From contig JBCCAA010000088.1 of the NCBI GenBank assembly GCA_039815055.1, forward strand, positions 1 through 8,337: a stretch of DNA of 8,337 nucleotides. Direction: 5' to 3'. This DNA is from UBA5336 sp039815055. GTDB taxonomy: Bacteria > Pseudomonadota > Alphaproteobacteria > Caulobacterales > Hyphomonadaceae. Below are positions 1-7,027 of this stretch, piece after piece. Every line of letters starts with the position of its first letter. Position 1 is the first letter of the stretch. Under the pieces are notes generated by a model. That model searched no databases and was not told where the DNA came from. It worked only from the letters and a program-made list of their open reading frames with translations. Position numbers and translations under genes: made by a program.

Positions 1-1186
1 AGACAGAGCCGTTTGCGCGATCCGTCTCCCGGTACGTCCCCTCTAGTTCTCCGCCACGGAACCGCAGGCCCCACCGCCCATCGGGCAGCACGCCGAGCAC
101 CATGCCATCGGGCATGACGACCGATTTCACATTCGCTGCGGTCACGTCTCCAAAACGGCTTTGGGGCGCGGCGGGCGGCGCAGGATTAGGGGCCAAAGAA
201 GGTGTCTCATCTTCCGACGGCTCAAATTGCAGCCAAACTTCGAGGTTGCCCATTGCCTCTTGCTGGCCAAGTTCGGGAATGTAGTTCAGAGTGTAAATAC
301 CAAGTTGTCCGTCACCATTGAGAGTATCCACAACCGATTGTGCCAGCGGTCGATCGGTTTCATGGAAAAACCGCACCTGATTGGCCGCATTGGGCGAGCG
401 ATCGCCGACAACACGGACGTCATCGCGGATCTCATGACCGGCGCCGACCAGCAAAGCGCGCAGTGCCGCCCCAAGATCTGCCTGACTGTCGGCGCTGAGA
501 TGCAGGCCAACCAATGCTGGCCCCAAGTCTGTTTCAACGGTTTGACCGCCCGGTGGAAGCGATCCAGAGAACAGATTGTTTGTGATGGCATAATATCCGC
601 CGCCGCCCAGCACGGCGATGGCAAGAACAGCGGCAACGATCCAGCCAGCGGCGCCACCGCCTTTTTTCTCTTTCTTCTCAAGCGTATCCGTCATGTCTGC
701 CAGTGCGCCCGGGGTGGCGCGCAGCATGGCGGCGCTGTCAGTCGCACCACCGCTGGATGGCATCGAAATCTGCACTGGAGGGGCTGTGCCTGGCGCACGG
801 CCAACCAGATGACCGACTGCCTCTACGGTATGTTTCCACTCCAGCGCTTCGGTATCGCCGGACCAATCGAGCAGGCGCGCGGCCTCGATCTGCGTGAATC
901 CCAGCGGCGGCATGATGTTGTCGATCAAAATGGGCAACAGCACGCGACGCTTGGCGCCCACATCTGCCTCATCGAGCACCCATTGCGATTTCGTGGAGTT
1001 GTCAGACCACACCACGATCACACATTTGGCCGTGTCGAGGGCTGCACCAATCACATCGCGATAGGTTCGCCCCGGCGGGATACGATGGTCCCACCAGACA
1101 TCATAACCAGCTTGTGCCAAAGCTTCGGCAATCGGCTGGACGCGGGCGACGTCTTCCTTCTTGTAGCTGACAAAGACATCGGTCAT
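1..1186 (-). CDS. Membrane-anchored TIR-domain protein (3' end cut by window edge)
   Basis: The reading frame is open from the ATG at 1186 to the left edge (395 codons, no stop reached), so the C-terminus is missing. Residues 1-130 form a TIR domain: MTDVFVSYKKED at the start (strand A and box 1), GYDVWWDHRIPPG at 27-39, strand VIVVWSDNS at 56-64, then QWVLDE at 68-73. E73 sits where TIR NADases carry the catalytic glutamate. A Pro/Ser/Ala linker follows, then a charged EKKEKK stretch (170-175) and one hydrophobic helix at about 179-201, giving an N-in, C-out topology. The extracytoplasmic part has a region (about 215-325) with an RFFHETDRPLAQ motif and a Pro-rich spacer (about 330-345) before a last partial domain. 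TIR domains act in protein assembly and NAD+ cleavage in immunity; activity here is inferred from E73 only. An in-frame ATG two codons upstream (1192) is too close to the Shine-Dalgarno, so 1186 is preferred. I do not recognise the C-terminal domain by name. Confidence 0.9.
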   Translation of the reverse strand, partial: MTDVFVSYKKEDVARVQPIAEALAQAGYDVWWDHRIPPGRTYRDVIGAALDTAKCVIVVWSDNSTKSQWVLDEADVGAKRRVLLPILIDNIMPPLGFTQIEAARLLDWSGDTEALEWKHTVEAVGHLVGRAPGTAPPVQISMPSSGGATDSAAMLRATPGALADMTDTLEKKEKKGGGAAGWIVAAVLAIAVLGGGGYYAITNNLFSGSLPPGGQTVETDLGPALVGLHLSADSQADLGAALRALLVGAGHEIRDDVRVVGDRSPNAANQVRFFHETDRPLAQSVVDTLNGDGQLGIYTLNYIPELGQQEAMGNLEVWLQFEPSEDETPSLAPNPAPPAAPQSRFGDVTAANVKSVVMPDGMVLGVLPDGRWGLRFRGGELEGTYRETDRANGSV

Positions 1187-1334
1187 GGGCATTCCCTCCA
1201 CAGGGACTCACCCTGCCCCAGCGTTTCATAGATTGCCAGAGCGTCATGCGAGCGCGCAAGCACAGACATGCTTGATGGTATTGTGCAGGACCGCTAACAC
1301 CCGGCAACACAGTCATTCATGATGAGCACTTCCC
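1187..1334. promoter_or_regulatory. Divergent intergenic spacer, TIR gene / M28 peptidase
   Basis: This 148-bp gap separates two genes that point away from each other, so it must hold promoters for both or for upstream transcripts. On the plus strand TTGATG (1272-1277) and CTAACA (1294-1299) lie 16 bp apart and loosely resemble -35/-10 elements. On the minus strand I see no convincing pair. A GANTC site (GACTC, 1205-1209), the CcrM methylation target in alphaproteobacteria, is present, but such sites also occur inside nearby genes. The presence of promoters is inferred from gene orientation; the specific boxes are weak guesses. Confidence 0.35.
1195..1199 (-). promoter_or_regulatory. Shine-Dalgarno of the TIR gene
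   Basis: On the minus strand the sequence reads GGAGG, then eight bases, then ATG at 1186. The alternative in-frame ATG at 1192 would leave only two bases of spacing, so this site decides the start at 1186. It is the strongest ribosome binding site in the window. Confidence 0.7.
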
Positions 1335-3110
1335 ATGTTGAGACTACTTTTTGCGTTTGCTGGCATCGGACTTTTCGCTGCGTGTGCTGGCGATACCGCT
1401 TCAGAACCGGATCCCGCGCCACGATCTACGTTGGAACGCTCACAAGCGCCTGTTGAGCTCCCCCTGCCACTTCCCAACTCGACAACGGTGGCAATCACCG
1501 CCGAAGATCTGGCAAGCCGCACCGCTATTCTTGCCGATGACGCGTTCGAAGGCCGCGCGCCGGCTACTCCCATCGGCGAAAAAACGGCCGACTGGATAGC
1601 TGCGGAATATGCCCGCCTTGGCCTTGAGCCTGCTGGCGATGACGGGACGTGGTTCCAGACCGTGGCCATGGTTGAGCAAACTCTCGATGAAACGGTGTCT
1701 GGCTTGACCTTTTCCGGCGGCGAGTCGGGCCGCGACTATGAGATGGAGCTACGCGAAGACGCGGTCATCTGGACCAAGCGCCAGAACGCGACCGATTTCA
1801 GTTTCGATGACACAGAACTCGTCTTTGTCGGTTATGGCATTGTGGCGCCCGAATTCGGTTGGGATGACTATGCTGGCCTGGATGCCACCGGAAAGACGGT
1901 GGTGATGTTGATCAATGACCCCGGCTTTGCGACCGAAGATCCAGACCTCTTCAATGGCCGCGCCATGACCTATTATGGCCGTTGGACGTACAAGTTCGAA
2001 GAGGCCGCCCGCCATGGCGCCAGCGCGGCGATCATCGTGCACGAAACAGCCCCCGCCTCCTATGGCTGGGACGTGGTGGCCAATTCCTGGTCCGGCGCGC
2101 AGGCCGATCTGGTGCGCGCCGATGGCGGTGAAAGCCGTATCAAGATGGAAGGCTGGATCGCCACCGATGTGGCGCGCAAGCTGTTTGCTGAAGGCGGGCT
2201 TGATCTTGAGGCCATGACAATCGCTGCCAAACGACCGGGCTTCGCGCCCGTCGATATGGGCGGCCTGATGGCGAGCGGTGTGATCAGCCAGTCCATCACT
2301 CGCAGCAGCTCGCGCAATGTGGTCGGCGTCGTGTCTGGAACCGAAAGACCCGATGAATATGTTATGTTCACCGCGCACTGGGACCATCTCGGCAAGAAAG
2401 CCTCAGAGCGAAGCGGCGCTCCGCAACAGGATTTCTACCGCGACGAGATTTACAACGGCGCTGTCGACAATGCGACGGGCGTCTCGGCCATTCTCGACAT
2501 CGCCGAAACCATGGCTGCCGCCCCCGCTGAACGCTCCAGCCTGTTTGCGGCGGTGACCCTCGAAGAGTCTGGCCTGCTCGGCTCATCCTATTTCGTGGAA
2601 TATCCGCTGGTGCCAATGAACAAGATTGTTGCTGGCTTCAATATCGACGCCTATCAGCCTGTCGGGCCTGCTCGAGACGTAACTGTTATCGGCTATGGAG
2701 CCTCTGAATTGGAGGATCGCCTCGCTGCGGTCATCGCAGCCGATGATCGCGTGCTTGCTCCAGATAGCCGTCCTGAAGCAGGACTGTTCTACCGCTCAGA
2801 CCAGGCGCCGTTCGTAAAGGAGGGCGTGCCGATGCTCTACATCAAGCAGGGATATGACCAGATGGACGGTGGAATCGCCGTCGGTAAAGCGGCCGCCGAA
2901 GTACACAATGCCCAACGCTATCATAAACCGATGGATGAGGTACTGCCCTATTTCAACTTCGATGGGCTTGAGGCCGATGCCAACGCGGTCTTCACGGTCG
3001 CCAGCGATATCGCCAACTCCACCGATTGGCCGGAATGGTATGACGGCAATGAGTTCAAGGCGATCCGCGAGGCCTCCCTGGTCGCGGGCGCCGAAGACGC
3101 ACTGGATTAG
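1335..3110 (+). CDS. M28-family zinc metallopeptidase, PA-domain lipoprotein
   Basis: This 591-residue protein is probably an exported aminopeptidase-type enzyme that trims peptides in the periplasm or at the outer membrane. The N-terminus MLRLLFAFAGIGLFAAC is a short lipoprotein signal; C17 is the likely lipidated residue (F at -3 is slightly off the usual Leu), with Ala-Gly after it. A PA-like insertion spans about 155-300 (VGYGIVAPEFGWDDYAGLD, then GKTVVMLIND and GASAAIIVHE). The M28 catalytic domain follows with all expected metal and catalytic residues: H348 in AHWDHLG, D378 in GAVDNATG, E410/E411 in LEESG (general base and ligand), D438 in NIDAY and H530 in RYHKPMDE. An in-frame stop at 1323-1325 makes ATG 1335 the first possible ATG; the Shine-Dalgarno is weak. 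The stop lies 3 bp before rlmJ. The substrate cannot be told from sequence. Confidence 0.93.
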   Translation: MLRLLFAFAGIGLFAACAGDTASEPDPAPRSTLERSQAPVELPLPLPNSTTVAITAEDLASRTAILADDAFEGRAPATPIGEKTADWIAAEYARLGLEPAGDDGTWFQTVAMVEQTLDETVSGLTFSGGESGRDYEMELREDAVIWTKRQNATDFSFDDTELVFVGYGIVAPEFGWDDYAGLDATGKTVVMLINDPGFATEDPDLFNGRAMTYYGRWTYKFEEAARHGASAAIIVHETAPASYGWDVVANSWSGAQADLVRADGGESRIKMEGWIATDVARKLFAEGGLDLEAMTIAAKRPGFAPVDMGGLMASGVISQSITRSSSRNVVGVVSGTERPDEYVMFTAHWDHLGKKASERSGAPQQDFYRDEIYNGAVDNATGVSAILDIAETMAAAPAERSSLFAAVTLEESGLLGSSYFVEYPLVPMNKIVAGFNIDAYQPVGPARDVTVIGYGASELEDRLAAVIAADDRVLAPDSRPEAGLFYRSDQAPFVKEGVPMLYIKQGYDQMDGGIAVGKAAAEVHNAQRYHKPMDEVLPYFNFDGLEADANAVFTVASDIANSTDWPEWYDGNEFKAIREASLVAGAEDALD

Positions 3111-3113
3111 ACC

Positions 3114-3905
3114 TTGCTCAGCTATCAGCACGGCTTCCATGCGGGCAACCGCGCTGATGTGCTCAAGCACGCGGTTCTCGATGTGGTCCTCCGGGACCTG
3201 GCCGACTCTGGCAAACCCATATTTCATGTGGAAACCCATGCCGGACGCTCAATCTATGATCTAAACGGCGCCCAGTCCCGCAAAACGGGTGAAGCTGATG
3301 ATGGCGTGCTGGCTCTGTTTCGCGAAGAATCCGAACCCGCAGAACTTGGCGAATGGCTTGACCTGATGCGACAGCAGGGCAAACGGGCCTATCCTGGCTC
3401 CCCCAAGCTGGCGGCTCTGCGCTTGGGGGATACCGCCCGCTTTGCCCTATTCGAAAAACACCCGGCGGAACATAAGGCCCTCACCGAAGCCTTCGCTGAT
3501 GATGAACGCGTTCTGATCCGCAAGGCTGATGGCTATTCCGGCGCACTGAAGCTGCAGCCGCGCCGTGGCGAGCAGATGTTGGTCTTCTCGGATCCAAGCT
3601 ACGAGACCATGGCCGATATGGAAGCGCTTGCCGACTGGACACCACGCGCACTTGCCCGATGGCCGAATGCAATCGTCGCTGTCTGGCTTCCGCTGTTTAA
3701 AGATGAACGCGAGGCCGAGTTTGGCGCGTTCCTGTCCAATCTCGAAAACGGTATTGTCACCGGCGCACATTGGCCTGCCCCGGATGACAAGGACACTGCG
3801 CTGGCCGGATCAGCACTCATCGCGTTTCGCGTACCCAAGCATGTGAGCCGCGCCGCCAGCGCGGTGGCCGCGTCATTAAACACGCTGTGGATGGGCGATA
3901 ACTAA
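3114..3905 (+). CDS. rlmJ: 23S rRNA (adenine(2030)-N6)-methyltransferase RlmJ
   Basis: RlmJ uses S-adenosylmethionine to methylate N6 of A2030 in 23S rRNA in the cytoplasm. The N-terminus, LSYQHGFHAGNRADVLKH, is the hallmark opening of this family, followed by the SAM-site segment VETHAGRS and an RKTGE motif close to the E. coli protein. The length of 263 residues is a little below the roughly 280 of E. coli. The N6-adenine methyltransferase motif IV, normally DPPY, reads D160-P161-S162-Y163-E164 here; the catalytic Asp is kept but the second Pro is Ser. The start is TTG at 3114, set by alignment with the family's conserved MLSY opening. It lies 3 bp after the M28 stop with no clear Shine-Dalgarno, so translation probably depends on the upstream gene. 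The TAA stop overlaps the stop of the converging kinase gene. Confidence 0.95.
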   Translation: MLSYQHGFHAGNRADVLKHAVLDVVLRDLADSGKPIFHVETHAGRSIYDLNGAQSRKTGEADDGVLALFREESEPAELGEWLDLMRQQGKRAYPGSPKLAALRLGDTARFALFEKHPAEHKALTEAFADDERVLIRKADGYSGALKLQPRRGEQMLVFSDPSYETMADMEALADWTPRALARWPNAIVAVWLPLFKDEREAEFGAFLSNLENGIVTGAHWPAPDDKDTALAGSALIAFRVPKHVSRAASAVAASLNTLWMGDN

Positions 3906-5608
3906 GCCGCGCCTGCCCGAACGGGACGCAAAATCGCTGGCCCAGCCTTACCTTCCGAGCGCGGCGCGATATGCGTTTTGACCGGAAGGATAATCGTGGC
4001 TGTGGCCCCTGCACCCGGCCGACTGGACAGCGTGACATCTCCGCCATGGAGCCGCGCCAGTTCCCGCGACAACGGCAAGCCAAGGCCAGTACCCGAGAAC
4101 TCGCCGCCCCGGTCAGCTTCGGACTGGAAGAACGGCTCGAATACCCGGTCGAGATCGCTTTTCGCCAATCCCGGCCCGAAATCGCGAATGGTGATGACCG
4201 GACAACCGCTGTCGTCCAGGAAGGCCCGGATCGCGATCTTCACCGGCGAACCGCCAAACTTCATCGCATTGCCGACCAGATTGATCAAAATTCGGCGGAA
4301 CGCGGCTTCATCGACAATCACAGCACCAAGTTTTGGCGAGATCGAGATGTCGAGACCTTTAAGATCGTTCACGCGATTGAAGCGCGCTGCCAGTGAGATC
4401 GCGTGGGCGAGTTGCTCAGAAAGGTCCAACGGGATCGGTTCATGCATGTACCGGTCCTGCCCAACGCGCGAAAACTCGATGATGTCATTGATCACTGTCA
4501 ATAAATGCGCGCCAGCATCGTGGATGGAGTTGGCATAGTCGCGCATGTCGTTCTCGGACACTTTGATCCGCGAATCTGTCGACATGATCTTTGAAAAACC
4601 GATGATGATGTTTAGCGGCGTGCGCAATTCATGGCTCATCGTCGACATGAACCGGCCCTTCGCCTCATTGGCCTCTTCAGCCTCTCGACGCGCCGCAATC
4701 AACTGTTGTTCGCGCAGCTTCAACGCGGTCACATCGGTGTGGATGCTCACCGAACGGCCGTCATCGAGTGGTTTGGTCGATTGTTTCACCCAGGTGCCGT
4801 CGGTCAGCTGACGCACAGCGCGGGCATCTTTCTCCGCCAGTACGCCGCTTTTGAACCAGTGCCGGAACTGGCTGTTGGCCATTTCCACCGAACCGTCCGC
4901 CCCGTGAATCGCAAAACCATCTTCCACGGCTTCGATCGCATCAATGAGGTTCGAACGCGCCTGTTTGGCCGCGGCCCAACTGTTGATGTTTTCAACCAGC
5001 TGCCGCTCGCTTTGCACCCCGCCCAGGAACAAGGCCACCAGCAAGACGAAAATCAGCCCGGCCATCGCCAGTCCCATAGGATTGCCAGCCACCACAAAAT
5101 AAACCGAATTGGTTATGAGGCAGGGAATCGCAAACCGCATGGACAGCCGTGGCGAAGCCGCCGTGATCGCCGAGAAACCCGTCGCCATGCCAACATTCAC
5201 CATGAAGACAAAATAGCTGATATTGGCTTGATGGCTCGGAACCACGTAAATCGCGCTGCCCCATAACAGCCCGAAAATCAGCAAGGCCAGTTCGCCTCGC
5301 TTCAGCGATTTTCCCGAAATACGCTCTGGTAGAAAGCTACCACGGCGTCGAAGTGCCATTGTTGAGATGTAGGCGATGGTTATCGAAACAGCGACATACC
5401 AAACCCACGCCCAGATCGATCCACTGAAGGCGAGCAAGATTCCCATCGTCGAGCTGCCATTGACAAATGCCACGGCGGCGGCGACCCACAAGATATTGTT
5501 CATTTGGCGCTGTTGCTCACGCAGCACCGGATTTTCATCCTGTATGCGTCGCTGCGACAGAGGCTCGACGCACCGGATGAGTTCGTGGAATAGGACTTGC
5601 GGAGTCAT
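3902..5608 (-). CDS. Six-TM PAS sensor histidine kinase
   Basis: This 568-residue inner-membrane sensor kinase probably autophosphorylates on His and passes the phosphate to a response regulator that is not in the window. After a 35-residue cytoplasmic lead come about six hydrophobic helices (roughly 37-60, 64-86, 104-123, 128-150, 155-175, 178-197). A PAS-like domain follows at about 217-295 (AVEDGFAIHGADG), then a short coiled coil. HisKA carries MSHELRTPLN with H326. The HATPase domain has the N box LINLVGNAMKFG (N447), the G1 box RDFGPGL (D476), FEPFFQ and the G2 box GTGLGLPLS. There is no receiver domain, and the protein ends in a short basic/Ala tail. The ATG at 5608 lacks a strong Shine-Dalgarno; the next in-frame ATG (codon 36) has none either, so the longer form is kept. 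I do not recognise the six-helix module as a named sensor, and the signal is unknown. Confidence 0.93.
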   Translation of the reverse strand: MTPQVLFHELIRCVEPLSQRRIQDENPVLREQQRQMNNILWVAAAVAFVNGSSTMGILLAFSGSIWAWVWYVAVSITIAYISTMALRRRGSFLPERISGKSLKRGELALLIFGLLWGSAIYVVPSHQANISYFVFMVNVGMATGFSAITAASPRLSMRFAIPCLITNSVYFVVAGNPMGLAMAGLIFVLLVALFLGGVQSERQLVENINSWAAAKQARSNLIDAIEAVEDGFAIHGADGSVEMANSQFRHWFKSGVLAEKDARAVRQLTDGTWVKQSTKPLDDGRSVSIHTDVTALKLREQQLIAARREAEEANEAKGRFMSTMSHELRTPLNIIIGFSKIMSTDSRIKVSENDMRDYANSIHDAGAHLLTVINDIIEFSRVGQDRYMHEPIPLDLSEQLAHAISLAARFNRVNDLKGLDISISPKLGAVIVDEAAFRRILINLVGNAMKFGGSPVKIAIRAFLDDSGCPVITIRDFGPGLAKSDLDRVFEPFFQSEADRGGEFSGTGLGLPLSRELARLHGGDVTLSSRPGAGATATIILPVKTHIAPRSEGKAGPAILRPVRAGAA

Positions 5609-5752
5609 GACCCACGATGGCTAACATGTATCGAACAAGATGGGCTTAGTTGTCATGGACAAATCGTCATGCGTGAGGCAACGATTCAGTAACGGGGTGA
5701 ACATCTTCTACAGTTTTTCACCACATCGGATAAAGTACAGAAATTCTCAGTT
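5609..5752. promoter_or_regulatory. Divergent intergenic spacer, histidine kinase / isomerase
   Basis: This is a 144-bp gap between head-to-head genes and more AT-rich than its surroundings, so promoters for both are expected here. GATAAA (5729-5734) could serve as a -10 element for the isomerase, but no good -35 stands 17 bp before it. The hexamer GTCATG occurs at 5652-5657 and 5666-5671, and again at 5604-5609 across the kinase start. A GANTC site (GATTC) lies at 5683-5687. No full CtrA-type TTAA-N7-TTAA site was seen. Confidence 0.35.
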
Positions 5753-7027
5753 GTGAAGCAGATAGCAATCATCGGCGGCGGTCCGAGCGGTTTGAGCCTT
5801 GCAAAGATTTTGCAGGAACGCGGATATCGGTCGACGACTGTATTCGAAGCGAAGTCTCGACCCGGTGGAAAGTCCCACACGGTTTACGAAGGCGTTGCCA
5901 ATGTAGAAATGGGCACGTGCTACACGACCATGGCACACAAGCACGTCAAAAAGTGGATGAAGCAGTTCAACATAAATTTGCGCCAGAACGGGAAAATGCT
6001 CTTCGATGGTGCTGAATTCATGGACTATGTGAACGTCGGCGGCGGGCTGCCCTTTTCGCTGCAGGCTTTCAAGTTTCTGCGGGATGGATCTCGCCTGAAG
6101 TCCAGACTCAGGCAGAATCCAGAAAACCCAGCGCTCATCGAAGAAGCCGCCCAAACGACGCTGGACTGGTTGCGCGCGCGCGACCTGCCAAAAATGGAAC
6201 GTTTTCTCCACAGGGTGATGACCATCAACGGATATGGTTTTCTGGATGAAACACCCGCCATCCAAGCCCATCGCTGGGTCGACTGGCGGCTGATGGTATC
6301 GGGTGCGTTCAATCAGCTGCATATGCCCGTAGAGGGCTGGAGCGAGTTTTGGCGCCGCCTGGCAGAAGATCTGGATGTACGGCTGTCGACACCTGTGATC
6401 AGGATTGAACGATTCAAGGAACAGGTCGTCATCAACACCAAGACCGGGCCTGAAACGTTTGACGCGGTGGTCTGCGCCATGCCGCTGGATGAGTTTCTGC
6501 CTTTGCTGGACGGTGCAGCAGAAGACGAAACCTTCGTTGCAAATGCCATCAATTGGCAGGGCTACACGACATCATTGATCGCGACTGCCGCGCCGTTTAC
6601 GGAAAACCACCTGGCCGGATACAGTTCCACCCTGCTGCCGGGCGCCGAAAAAGGTCATCTGTTGGGCGCGCGCCGGGAAGTGTATGAGCCCGATCTCGGC
6701 GGTCATCTTTACGTGGTGGGACAGTTATCGGCCGGGCTGAACGATGCCGACCTCAAAGAAACCTGCATCGCGCATCTGAAGGATCGTGGCGCCGATCTCA
6801 CCGCCTTCATCATGCAGGAAAACTGGAAGTATTTCGCCCTGTATGATCGCGACGCTATTCGCAACGGACTTCTGCAAACCATGGAACGCATACAGGGTCA
6901 GCGCAGGACATGGTATACAGGCGCCAGCTTCTCCTTCGAGGCGATCTCACACATCTGTCGCTTCAATGATGATCTTGCATCGCAGATCCTTGCAGCATCA
7001 ACCACCCGAATGGGCGCTGCCGCATGA
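5753..7027 (+). CDS. FAD-dependent fatty acid double-bond isomerase-like protein (PAI type)
   Basis: This is a 424-residue FAD protein of the flavin amine-oxidase fold. The N-terminus is a Rossmann dinucleotide site: IIGGGPSGLS (G8, G10, G13), acidic E32 at the end of strand 2, then SRPGGKSHT at 35-43, which contacts FAD in this fold. The middle has GYGFLDETPA (from 160), and the C-terminus (about 386-412) has TWYTGASFSFEAISHICRF, a second FAD-contact region. As I recall the Propionibacterium (Cutibacterium) acnes polyenoic fatty acid isomerase PAI, it shares the GYG-F-(D)-PA segment, the W-YF region and the QGRR-T-Y-G-SF ending. I therefore infer action on C=C bonds of acyl chains rather than on amines; a general oxidoreductase or desaturase role is possible. 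The GTG at 5753 is the first start after an in-frame stop at 5690-5692 and sits right before strand 1, but has no Shine-Dalgarno. The stop overlaps the next start as ATGA. Confidence 0.85.
   Translation: MKQIAIIGGGPSGLSLAKILQERGYRSTTVFEAKSRPGGKSHTVYEGVANVEMGTCYTTMAHKHVKKWMKQFNINLRQNGKMLFDGAEFMDYVNVGGGLPFSLQAFKFLRDGSRLKSRLRQNPENPALIEEAAQTTLDWLRARDLPKMERFLHRVMTINGYGFLDETPAIQAHRWVDWRLMVSGAFNQLHMPVEGWSEFWRRLAEDLDVRLSTPVIRIERFKEQVVINTKTGPETFDAVVCAMPLDEFLPLLDGAAEDETFVANAINWQGYTTSLIATAAPFTENHLAGYSSTLLPGAEKGHLLGARREVYEPDLGGHLYVVGQLSAGLNDADLKETCIAHLKDRGADLTAFIMQENWKYFALYDRDAIRNGLLQTMERIQGQRRTWYTGASFSFEAISHICRFNDDLASQILAASTTRMGAAA

Noticed and set aside
286..681. A 131-codon minus-strand frame inside the TIR gene region.
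   Set aside because: It is in a different frame from the TIR gene, which stays open across the same bases; the translation has no domain and an odd composition.
161..1231. A 356-codon open frame on the plus strand, antisense to the TIR gene.
   Set aside because: Its product is rich in Cys, His, Arg and Gln with no motif or domain, while the opposite strand encodes a clear TIR domain in frame. It is a mirror effect of GC-rich codon use.
1319..1334. ATGATG at 1319 as an alternative start for the M28 gene.
   Set aside because: It is not in frame with the peptidase (16 bp offset), and the frame at 1335 gives a proper lipoprotein signal.
1749..2387. A 212-codon minus-strand frame antisense to the M28 peptidase.
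   Set aside because: His/Gly/Ala-rich shadow translation with no recognisable motif; the plus strand has a full set of M28 catalytic residues.
3916..3925. CCCGAACGGG as a possible terminator hairpin at the rlmJ/kinase junction.
   Set aside because: The loop would be two bases, the stem only four pairs, no T-run follows, and it lies inside the kinase coding region.
4631..5266. A 211-codon plus-strand frame antisense to the kinase.
   Set aside because: Arg/His-rich composition, no domain, and entirely inside a well-supported kinase gene.
5747..6322. A 191-codon minus-strand frame antisense to the isomerase-like gene.
   Set aside because: No domain features; the plus strand carries the FAD-binding motifs over the same bases.
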